A DNA stretch of 64,000 bases from Paulinella micropora (lineage: Eukaryota; Cercozoa; Imbricatea; Euglyphida; Paulinellidae): NCBI GenBank assembly GCA_019918135.1, contig WBZZ01002750.1:287464-351463 (forward strand). The letters run 5' to 3'. The notes beneath the pieces were generated by a model, which saw nothing but the letters and a program-made list of their open reading frames with translations, did no database searches and had not been told where the DNA came from. The position numbers and the translations under genes were made by a program. Positions 10,692 to 18,494 of this stretch are shown piece by piece; position 1 is the first letter of the stretch, and each line of letters opens with the position of its first letter.

Positions 10692-11693
10692 TTACAAATT
10701 TAACTTTTCAACTTTCTTTTTTTCTCTTTTGCTCGTCCTTATATTATTGCTGTCAATGCTTTCTTTTTTCAGTTGCTGGCCTGTCTTTTTTTCTTTCGTA
10801 GCTTCCTTGACTTTGTCTGCTAGTTGAGGTTTAACTTCTTCCGGTTCTTGTTCGTCCATTTTAGATTTTAATAATTGTTGAGGACTGACTAGTTCGTGGT
10901 CGCCAAGTATTAACTTAAAGCCTTTCCGACCTTTAACTGTATATACTTTCTTTGAATACTGAACATCACCCTTAGAAAAAACAGTTCTTTCTAGTTCTTT
11001 TCGCACGGTTGAACCCTTAGGAAATTTATTAATAAGACCAGCCCTATATATTTCTTGGTCATTCTTCTTTTTACCATCATAGACTTCCATAGGTGTGGCT
11101 TTTATTGTATTATGAAATGTATTATTATAATTATTAACAATTTCATTAATGTAAGGAACCCAAATAAAGTCGTCATTAACTTCCCACATAAAATTCAAAT
11201 CATTTCTTATTGTTCTAATAAATCTATCTACTATACCCATAGTTCGGTGGTCGCCAACTTCATTGGTTGTATGTTGAATTCCGTTCTCTTTAAAGTATTC
11301 AGCAACTTGACCTTTATATTCACTCCCGTTGTCGGACGTAATCCTTTTAGGTTTCGGCATTTTTTTTAATCCTTCCAATACTTCACCAGTTGATTTATTT
11401 TTTATCGGTTCAATCCAGCCACGACGAGAATAAACATCAATCATTACTAAACCAAAGTTGTAGTTTTTGTTTCCTTTCTTAGTTGCTATTTTAGACATAT
11501 CCATTAAGTCAATGAACACTTGGCTTAATGGTTCAGGCTCAGGGGATAGTATAGTATTCCATTTTTTAGGGGTCTTAGATTGATGGTGTATTTCAGAAGC
11601 TTCTTCAATTTTCTTTTTTTCAAGTTCTTCCTTATCTTGCGGAGACTCCGACTCCGTTTCAGTATTTTGTGGATTGCTGTGTTTATGGTCCAT
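10692..11693 (-). CDS. Polinton retroviral-type integrase (rve family)
   Basis: The 333-residue enzyme would insert the element DNA and produce the 6-bp duplication. The N-terminal ~50 residues are acidic and lack a clear HHCC zinc site. The catalytic core spans about 57-200: Asp62 in VFIDLMDM, Asp121 in ITSDNGSEY, and at the third position GIVDRFIRTIR has Asp156 where the family normally has Glu, 34 residues after Asp121. An SH3/chromo-like strand region (~255-285) and a basic tail follow. The start ATG at 11693 is the first in the frame. The three-Asp triad is the oddity; the rest is well conserved and the frame is intact. Confidence 0.92.
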   Translation of the reverse strand: MDHKHSNPQNTETESESPQDKEELEKKKIEEASEIHHQSKTPKKWNTILSPEPEPLSQVFIDLMDMSKIATKKGNKNYNFGLVMIDVYSRRGWIEPIKNKSTGEVLEGLKKMPKPKRITSDNGSEYKGQVAEYFKENGIQHTTNEVGDHRTMGIVDRFIRTIRNDLNFMWEVNDDFIWVPYINEIVNNYNNTFHNTIKATPMEVYDGKKKNDQEIYRAGLINKFPKGSTVRKELERTVFSKGDVQYSKKVYTVKGRKGFKLILGDHELVSPQQLLKSKMDEQEPEEVKPQLADKVKEATKEKKTGQQLKKESIDSNNIRTSKREKKKVEKLNL

Positions 11694-11774
11694 TGCTGTA
11701 TGCGGCTAAAAAAGTAAGGTAGTTTATCACGATATATAAAAGAGTAAATAATAAGTCGTGCATAAAGTTATATA

Positions 11775-12278
11775 TTAGAATTTAAGAAAATTTTTAGATG
11801 TATCATTGTTTTCTTTTTTTGGTTTCTCGGGTTGTTGATTATAAACATTAACTGATATGTTTGATTTCTTGCCTTTACCTTTCTTAGGCTGTTCCTCTTC
11901 TTCCTCGCTTTCCTCGCTCTCACTCTCCTCTTCCACTTTCTTTTTCACCACTTTCTTCGCCTTCTTCTGTTTAGTATTTAATTTCATACCCGCAACCCGT
12001 TGAGCGATTAGGTCAGCAAAGTCCTGTTCTACTTCCTCATCCGAACTGCTCTCCTCACTTAGCTCACCGTCCCGCCCATCAATCATATCCTTAGCCAACT
12101 GTTTCTTAGACACGTGGTCCATCTCTTCGTCTTCGTTCATTTCTTTCACATTCTTAGCCTCTTCCTCCGCTAGTAGTTCTCTCGCCCTCTCAATCTTTCT
12201 TTGCCTCGCATACTGTTTCTTCATTACAGTAGCTTTTTCAAGATTTTTTATGGCAATCTCTCTATTACCTCTTGGCAT
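11775..12278 (-). CDS. Highly charged hypothetical protein
   Basis: I chose the ATG at 12278; the frame extends seven codons further but without an ATG. About 167 residues: a basic helical N-terminus, an acidic Glu/Asp/Ser region, then Lys-rich and Glu-rich blocks and a Pro/Asn tail. No recognised domain; coiled coil and disorder are likely. It is divergent to the fibre gene, sharing a ~100-bp spacer, and lies next to integrase. A core or DNA-condensing protein is possible, but unproven. Confidence 0.7.
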   Translation of the reverse strand: MPRGNREIAIKNLEKATVMKKQYARQRKIERARELLAEEEAKNVKEMNEDEEMDHVSKKQLAKDMIDGRDGELSEESSSDEEVEQDFADLIAQRVAGMKLNTKQKKAKKVVKKKVEEESESEESEEEEEQPKKGKGKKSNISVNVYNQQPEKPKKENNDTSKNFLKF

Positions 12279-12378
12279 TGCAACGCTACGCTTTTTCAAA
12301 GTGTATCGTTTGTTTCGGTTGTATATCTAACCAAAAATAATTTTTATACGGATTAATTATTATCCAATATATACAACG
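12279..12378. promoter_or_regulatory. Divergent promoter region between charged protein and fibre gene
   Basis: An AT-rich spacer with TATATC on one side and CAATATATAC six bases before the fibre ATG on the other. The same (C)AATATATAC(AA)CGATG arrangement precedes the ORF starting at 29707 on the minus strand, and TATATATACATG precedes the gene at 18107. Confidence 0.5.
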
Positions 12379-15300
12379 ATGTCGCAATATAAATCGCTCT
12401 TAGGCTTGTCTGAAATCGCGGTTGATAGTCTGGATATAGCCAACCTGGATTTAACGAACACAAACATAGTGGGCTTATACACAGATAGGGTGCCAGAAGA
12501 CGCTGACCCCGTAAATCTTTATTTTACTAATAGCCGATTTGATGCGAGGTTGGCTTTAAAATCAACGACCGACTTAAAAGAAGGCACTAATCTATACTAT
12601 ACTGATGGTAGGTTTGATGCGCGACTAACTACTAAATCAACCACTAACTTAACCGAAGGAACTAACTTATACTACACCACAGCAAGGGCTAATACAGATT
12701 TTGACACAAGGATAGCAACTAAATCAATAGATGCTTTAAGTGATGTAATCATAACGGGTACACCCGCCGATAACCAACTGCTCATTTACAGCACAGGTCA
12801 ATGGCGAAATGTTGCTTCTCCTTTTCTCAGATTGGATGGGCTCGCTATGATGATAGGGGATTTAAATATGGGAGGTTTTAATGTAGCAAATGTCGGTAAT
12901 GTTGATGGTATTGATGTTTCTGCCCTTGATAGTTCTGTGGTTAAACTAACAGGAGACCAAACCATAACAGGGAACAAAACATTTACTACTTATGTGGGTG
13001 TAAAAGACTCAAATCCATTAAACACAGGTAAGTTATTCTTCAATTACAACAATAATATGGGGTCTATTTATTCGTCGGAGGCAGGTGGAGCAACGGGCTA
13101 TCCATTATCTTTTGTCGGCTCGTCCATACTTTTTGCTCCAACAACAGGGGGTGGAATGACATTGACAAATAATGTTTTAAATTTTAACAGCACAACAGCA
13201 ATTAGCGGACTGCCCGCGCCATTCTATGATGGTGATGCTTCAACGAAAGCATATACCGACACCAAACTGGCAAAGGACGGCACAACGGCTATGACGGGTA
13301 GTTTAAATATGGGAGGATTTAACATAACAAATGTTGGTAATGTTGATGGTATTGATGTATCCACCCTTGATACCGCAGTCGTTAAACTAACAGGAGACCA
13401 AACCATAGCAGGAACCAAAACATTCAGCAATGTGGTAAATGCTAGTGCGGGGATTGATATGAAAAGCCAAAGCATGACAAATGTTAATCTTGTTGATGGC
13501 GTGGATGTTTCTACTCTTGATACTTCGGTTGTCAAACTAACAGGAGACCAAACCATAGCAGGGAATAAAAAATTTACTTCAACAATAGAAGTGCGGGGCG
13601 CCACAGGTCCAACCGCTTTTGATGGTATCGGTATTGCCTTTGATACGGCAACAAATATAGGAGAGATTGTGGCACAAAAAATAGCAACCGCGGCCTATTA
13701 TCCGATACAAATAACGGGTTCGTATGTTGATTTATATGCGGGTGATAATGTAATCGCGACAGCAACGGGCACGACACTATCTTTAAACAATAGAAAAATT
13801 ACAAATTTGGCCACACCAACAGCAACAACGGACGGGGCAAACAAAAGTTATGTTGATACATTAGACGGGCAAAATGTGAAACTAACAGGAAACCAAACCA
13901 TAGCAGGAATTAAGACATTTAGCAGTGCCCTTGAAATAACAGGAAATTCAACGAATGCGGCCACAAAAGGAACATTCGTGGTTTTTAACTCCACAGCCAA
14001 TATCGGGTCAATTTCTAGTTTGGATATGAAAACTGCAACATATTACAACTTTGAAATTTCTGCGAAAAAAATAAGTTTTATTATTGACGGGACGATAGTC
14101 GGTTGGGTAAATGCTTCGGGGTTAGATTGTAATAGTAGCAAAATAGCGAACCTTGGAACTCCGACATTAGCGACCGATGGAGCAACAAAAGGATATGCGG
14201 ACACATTGGACGGGCAAAATGTAAAACTAACAGGAGACCAAACCATAACAGGAATTAAGATATTTAATGGAAGTAGAAATGATGTAAGAGCACTTACCTT
14301 ATTAAGTCAAGCCGATTTTAATAATGTGGATATCATTAATGGCGGGAATATAACATATAATGGGGCGAGGATACTAAACCAAAATGGAGGAGATATCTTT
14401 TTCAGTCAGACAACGGGTGATTATCAGTATTTCTTATTTACTCTAAATACCGCTACAAGTGGAACCGCGAACCAACGAGGTTATGTATTTACGAATGTAG
14501 CGGCTGATGTAAAAGGAGCAGGACTTTATATTTCAAAACTTTTGGATAATAAAAGTGCTTCGTCAGACATTGTCCGTTTTAACAATGCTGGCGGCATGCG
14601 GTTCTATGGTGCCTTAGATATGAACTCAAACAACATAACAAATGGCGGAACAATAACAGGAACGACAATTACTTCAACCGCAGGTATATCAACAACAACG
14701 GCAACCGCAAGCGGGTTATTAACAGCGACAGGAGGTTCTAGCATAGTTATACAAGGAAATACTAATGGAGGTAATACACGCGGAATATTTTTGTGGGATA
14801 CTGGCAACACCAGTTATGGCATTTATATGGCTTCAAATGGAGGAGGTGCAAATACTAGAAGTCTAGCGGGAGGGTCTGCGGTTGCAGGCAACGATTTCAC
14901 TTCTTTTGCTGTTAGATTTAGGGTAAGTAATGCTTCAACCGACGGATTTATATGGGAGAACTCGTCCGAACAATTATTAATGTCATTAAATGGGGCAAAC
15001 GGGACTTTATGGACAAAAGGTCTAATAACGGCTAGTGCTGGTGTATCAACAACTACGATCACTGCGAGTGGATTGATAACAGCAAATGCTGGAATTACAT
15101 ACACAGGAACACTAACATCGGCAACGAATACAAGTGGGGCGAAAATAGGAGTTCAGGGAGCAACAGACGGAACAAACGCAAAAGGTATATTTCTATGGGA
15201 TACGACAAATACGAGTTGGGGAATTTATGCGGCATCTGGTGGAGCAAGCAAAAGTTTGGCAAATGGTACGGCCGTTTCAGGAAATGATTTTAGTTCGTAT

Positions 15301-16242
15301 AGTTTTCGGTTTAGGGTTGCTAATGATTCTACAATGGGTTTTGTGTGGGAGAATTCAGCAGAGCAATTGTTAATGTCGTTGAATGGGGCAAACGGGACAT
15401 TATGGTCAAAAGGATTGATTACGGCAAATGCGGGAATTACATATTCTGGGGTGCTAACAACGGCATCAGCATCAACTAATGGGGCGAAAATAGCAATTCA
15501 AGGACAAACAGACGGAACAAATGCGAGAGGAATATTTATGTGGGACATCGGAGATTCAAACTGGGGGATTTATATGAGCCAGTCTGGGGCAAGTAAATCG
15601 TTAAGTGGAGGAACAGCACCAGCAGGAGGAGTAGGCGGAGGATTAACTTCTTATTCTATTAGATTTATAGTGAATGGTTCTTCAACGAGTGGGTTCATAT
15701 GGGAGAATAATTCAAATACTGCTTTAATGTCTTTGAAAGCAAGCGATGGACAATTATGGGTATTGTCTAATCCTATTCAATATTCAGACAGGAGAAAAAA
15801 AGAAGATATAAAGGAATGCTTAGGATTAGATTTTATTAATAAGCTAAATCCAGTTTGCTATCGTATGATTGATGACAAAAAGAAATGTAGGACTGGCTTA
15901 ATAGCAGAAGAATTAGAAGACATACTAACAGAAATGGATATGCTAGATTTTGGCGGTTTTATCAAAGAAACAATTATGGTGCCGTGTCCAAAGCAAAGAA
16001 AAGAATACGAATTGAAGGGTGTAAGTATCAATCCAGAAGATGTTAAATGCGTAGATAGTGGTGATGTCGGTTATGGTATAGGTTATTCCGAGTTTATCGC
16101 ACCATTAATTAAGGCCGTTCAACAATTATCAGAAAAGGTAGTTAATTTAGAAAAAGAAAATAAAACTTTACTTAATATATTACAAGACCAAACCAACCAA
16201 TTAGCAGAAATCAGAGCAGAAGTATTTTCCAATGCCCCCTAG
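12379..16242 (+). CDS. Fibre-like virion protein with C-terminal S74 intramolecular chaperone
   Basis: The 1287-residue protein is built from phage tail-fibre-like repeats. A unit with NMGGFN(I/V)xNVGNVDGIDVS and KLTGDQTIAGxKTF recurs from ~155 to ~630, and a second repeat set, each with a GIFLWDTxNxxxGIY and an SLNGANGTLW block, recurs from ~790 to ~1130. The C-terminus from ~1130 is a peptidase S74/chaperone domain: Ser1136 in QYSDRRKKED, the Lys residues just after, and GLIAEELEDI. Such domains drive trimerisation and then cleave themselves off. A coiled coil (~1245-1280) ends the protein. The role is probably cell attachment. The repeats may allow length change by recombination. Confidence 0.9.
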   Translation: MSQYKSLLGLSEIAVDSLDIANLDLTNTNIVGLYTDRVPEDADPVNLYFTNSRFDARLALKSTTDLKEGTNLYYTDGRFDARLTTKSTTNLTEGTNLYYTTARANTDFDTRIATKSIDALSDVIITGTPADNQLLIYSTGQWRNVASPFLRLDGLAMMIGDLNMGGFNVANVGNVDGIDVSALDSSVVKLTGDQTITGNKTFTTYVGVKDSNPLNTGKLFFNYNNNMGSIYSSEAGGATGYPLSFVGSSILFAPTTGGGMTLTNNVLNFNSTTAISGLPAPFYDGDASTKAYTDTKLAKDGTTAMTGSLNMGGFNITNVGNVDGIDVSTLDTAVVKLTGDQTIAGTKTFSNVVNASAGIDMKSQSMTNVNLVDGVDVSTLDTSVVKLTGDQTIAGNKKFTSTIEVRGATGPTAFDGIGIAFDTATNIGEIVAQKIATAAYYPIQITGSYVDLYAGDNVIATATGTTLSLNNRKITNLATPTATTDGANKSYVDTLDGQNVKLTGNQTIAGIKTFSSALEITGNSTNAATKGTFVVFNSTANIGSISSLDMKTATYYNFEISAKKISFIIDGTIVGWVNASGLDCNSSKIANLGTPTLATDGATKGYADTLDGQNVKLTGDQTITGIKIFNGSRNDVRALTLLSQADFNNVDIINGGNITYNGARILNQNGGDIFFSQTTGDYQYFLFTLNTATSGTANQRGYVFTNVAADVKGAGLYISKLLDNKSASSDIVRFNNAGGMRFYGALDMNSNNITNGGTITGTTITSTAGISTTTATASGLLTATGGSSIVIQGNTNGGNTRGIFLWDTGNTSYGIYMASNGGGANTRSLAGGSAVAGNDFTSFAVRFRVSNASTDGFIWENSSEQLLMSLNGANGTLWTKGLITASAGVSTTTITASGLITANAGITYTGTLTSATNTSGAKIGVQGATDGTNAKGIFLWDTTNTSWGIYAASGGASKSLANGTAVSGNDFSSYSFRFRVANDSTMGFVWENSAEQLLMSLNGANGTLWSKGLITANAGITYSGVLTTASASTNGAKIAIQGQTDGTNARGIFMWDIGDSNWGIYMSQSGASKSLSGGTAPAGGVGGGLTSYSIRFIVNGSSTSGFIWENNSNTALMSLKASDGQLWVLSNPIQYSDRRKKEDIKECLGLDFINKLNPVCYRMIDDKKKCRTGLIAEELEDILTEMDMLDFGGFIKETIMVPCPKQRKEYELKGVSINPEDVKCVDSGDVGYGIGYSEFIAPLIKAVQQLSEKVVNLEKENKTLLNILQDQTNQLAEIRAEVFSNAP

Positions 16243-16567
16243 CTTACACCCACCGCCAATCATAGAGACGGAAGACCTCACACCCGAACTCAAAAACCGT
16301 GTGCTAGATGTCCAAATTAAACAGGAAGAAAAAAAGATAGACCACGATTACGAGGACAGCTGGGATTGCTGTTTGACTAAGCGAAAAACTGACAGCCGAC
16401 TTATTAAATACTTATTTCAAATGGGTATCATTATCGCCATCATCACCCTTTGTATCGTGAGGTTATCTGAAAAGAACTTACCGTGCGAGGTTGCTAACAC
16501 TTATGTGGGTATTTTAACACTATTAATAGGTATCTGTCTTCCATCGCCATCTTCAAGTAAGAAGTGA
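16232..16567 (+). CDS. Small two-segment membrane protein
   Basis: 111 residues, starting at an ATG that overlaps the fibre stop by 11 bases. The N-terminal ~65 residues are Pro- and charge-rich. Two hydrophobic segments (~68-83 and ~90-105) flank a short loop with one Cys, and the tail is Ser/Lys. Position directly after the fibre suggests co-expression. A holin-like or virion membrane role is possible, but no family is recognised. Confidence 0.7.
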   Translation: MPPSLHPPPIIETEDLTPELKNRVLDVQIKQEEKKIDHDYEDSWDCCLTKRKTDSRLIKYLFQMGIIIAIITLCIVRLSEKNLPCEVANTYVGILTLLIGICLPSPSSSKK

Positions 16568-16774
16568 GCATTCATATATATAGACTTTATACCACGAAGC
16601 ATCATTTGAGCAGATTAGCGGAATAGCTTCATCAAAACTAACACACCAATCGCTGAAAGGTTTATACACACATCCTTTTTGAATACAATAAAGACAACTT
16701 TCATTTTTTTATCGCTAACCCGTGAATAGAAATCACAGGCGGTCCGAGCGGAAATATTAATTAATAAAAAGTTT
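16568..16774. other. Spacer without a supported gene
   Basis: AT-rich spacer with no hairpin of the GC-rich family. A minus-strand ORF here overlaps the next gene and looks accidental. Confidence 0.5.
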
Positions 16775-17164
16775 ATGAAGATTAGTATAGAGGGCATTAC
16801 AATGGCGGACTATAAATTCCAAAAGATTATTTTTCTGAGTAATGATTTTGCGGGCGGTAGCAAAACATTTGACAAAACCATTAAATTGAACTTTACCCCA
16901 ACTAGAATGAATGTTAAGTATATCCACTATATGAATGATATGACCGAGACGAAAACAAAAATCCTTCATATGGACCGCATAGGAATTATTGGCACATTCG
17001 CCGATAGCAACACCGCAAACATTTCCAATCTTAGCTACAACTTGGGTATTATTAATTGGACCGACGGGCAATACAGTTTTAGAGTGCTTAAAACGGACAA
17101 TGGTAGCATTGAGACTGACCTGCTAGCTGGAAGAATTGTTATTTGTTTAGAATTTTTGGCTTAA
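16775..17164 (+). CDS. Hypothetical beta-rich protein, possibly structural
   Basis: 129 residues from the ATG at 16775. The ATG at 16802, nine codons in, is as likely because the ACAATGG context matches that of the penton-like gene. The pattern is alternating polar and hydrophobic strands, with no Cys pairs and no membrane segment. It sits between virion genes and is followed by a hairpin at 17171. I do not recognise the family; a minor virion protein is an inference from context. Confidence 0.7.
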   Translation: MKISIEGITMADYKFQKIIFLSNDFAGGSKTFDKTIKLNFTPTRMNVKYIHYMNDMTETKTKILHMDRIGIIGTFADSNTANISNLSYNLGIINWTDGQYSFRVLKTDNGSIETDLLAGRIVICLEFLA

Positions 17165-17170
17165 AGAAAA

Positions 17171-17185
17171 GTAGGGACACCCTAC
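17171..17185. repeat. GC-rich hairpin repeat (copy a)
   Basis: GTAGGG-ACA-CCCTAC, six bases after the stop at 17164, followed by AACCCGC. It is the exact inverse of the copy at 20630-20644. Perhaps a terminator, or a mobile REP-like unit. Confidence 0.7.
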
Positions 17186-17244
17186 AACCCGCATTTCTGA
17201 TTTTTTGGTGAAGCTTTTTTTAAAAAGGTTCAAATATAGCGACG

Positions 17245-18072
17245 ATGGAAAAGATTAACGATATACGAGTTAGACCAGTCAAGCAAAACGGAGATGGCGA
17301 CAAGTTGGCAAAAGGATATAAGTTGTTTGATGAACCGTATGCCAATATTTTTCTTCTCGCTCGCAAGAAGAGTGGCAAGACGACCGCACTGTTTGAAATC
17401 CTAAAACGAACAACTGACAAAAAGACCCGTATTGTTATTATTGCTTCAACAATACATAAAGACCACATTTACAAAGAAATGGTTAAGCACTTCAAGAAGA
17501 AGGGAAACCCGATGGCGATATACACATATTTGAAAACGGATGGCCTGTCTGTTATTGATTACGAGTTAGATAAACTGAATAAACCCGACGAAGAGCAAGA
17601 AGAAGGCGAGATTGTGCGGGACGAGAAAGAAGAACCAAAGCCGAAGTTTTTATATTTTGGTAAAGAGGAAGAGAAGAAGAAGCAGGAGGGAGGCGAAAAA
17701 ACACCGAGGCCGAGCAAATACATTACACCAGAAGTCGTGTTCGTGCTAGACGATTTAGGTAGTGGTTTAAGGGATAAGTCTGTGAGCGACCTGTTAAAGA
17801 AAAACCGCCACTACAAGTCAAAGGTGATTATGAGCTCGCAGTATCTTAACGATATGAAACCTGAGGCGATTAAACAGCTTGACTACCTTCTTATTTTTCC
17901 TGGTCAGAGTGTTGATAAAATTGAACTTGTATATAAACATTTAGACCTCGGCTACGACCTTGAATACTTTATTGAAAAATATCACGAGGCTACCAAAGAA
18001 CGATTTAACTTTTTGTATGTTGATGCTGTATCGGACGAACTGAGGCAAAATTTCAACAAAAGGTTTTTGTAA
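17245..18072 (+). CDS. A32-like genome packaging ATPase (FtsK-HerA)
   Basis: 275 residues, close to the family length. Walker A is ARKKSGKTT at ~39-47. Walker B is VFVLDD at ~165-170, after a disordered acidic insert (~110-160). A KVIMSSQ segment at ~193-199 is the sensor/glutamine-type motif that follows in A32-like ATPases. The family pumps the genome into a preformed capsid and lies, as here, among capsid genes. CAAATATAGCGACG precedes the ATG. The charged insert between Walker A and B is longer than in most relatives I know of. Confidence 0.93.
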   Translation: MEKINDIRVRPVKQNGDGDKLAKGYKLFDEPYANIFLLARKKSGKTTALFEILKRTTDKKTRIVIIASTIHKDHIYKEMVKHFKKKGNPMAIYTYLKTDGLSVIDYELDKLNKPDEEQEEGEIVRDEKEEPKPKFLYFGKEEEKKKQEGGEKTPRPSKYITPEVVFVLDDLGSGLRDKSVSDLLKKNRHYKSKVIMSSQYLNDMKPEAIKQLDYLLIFPGQSVDKIELVYKHLDLGYDLEYFIEKYHEATKERFNFLYVDAVSDELRQNFNKRFL

Positions 18073-18106
18073 TTTTAATATTTATTTTTTTCAGAACTAT
18101 ATATAC

Positions 18107-18409
18107 ATGCCAACATCACCAGTGATTATCAGTAGTCCATCAGGTTATAACATCAGCTACAATCCAAGTATGCCCCAAGCAGGAGGGAAAAGAAAATCAA
18201 AAAAGAAACAAACAGGAGGGAAAATTAATTGGAAAAAAGTAGGACAAGCCATAGTGGATGCTAATAGGTTTATCAAGAAGAACCAATTGATTTCAAGGGG
18301 TGCTACTTTTCTTAGCGATGTCGGAGTTCCTTATGCTGACCGTGTAGCGAAGGCCGCGATGAGGCAAGGCTACGGCAAGCAACGAGGTGGAGCCGTTAAG
18401 TTTCGGTAG
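18107..18409 (+). CDS. Small basic virion protein with GG motifs
   Basis: 100 residues, strongly basic. Three Gly-Gly sites appear in Q-x-GG context (QAGGK near 25, QTGGK near 37, QRGGA near 94). Adenovirus-type proteases cut after such Gly-Gly motifs, and an adenain-like protease follows directly, so this is a good candidate for a processed core or packaging protein. The stop codon lies inside a GC-rich hairpin (18406-18423). No enzyme domain is seen. Confidence 0.75.
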   Translation: MPTSPVIISSPSGYNISYNPSMPQAGGKRKSKKKQTGGKINWKKVGQAIVDANRFIKKNQLISRGATFLSDVGVPYADRVAKAAMRQGYGKQRGGAVKFR

Positions 18410-18423
18410 GGACAAGCCCCTAC
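18406..18423. repeat. GC-rich hairpin repeat (copy b)
   Basis: GTAGGG-ACAAG-CCCCTAC, containing the TAG stop of the preceding gene and followed by AACCCCC. Confidence 0.7.
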
Positions 18424-18494
18424 AACCCCCTGGTGGGATAAAATAAAAAACTAAACCTTCTATTATTTTTTTTACTAATAATATAATAGTAGTA

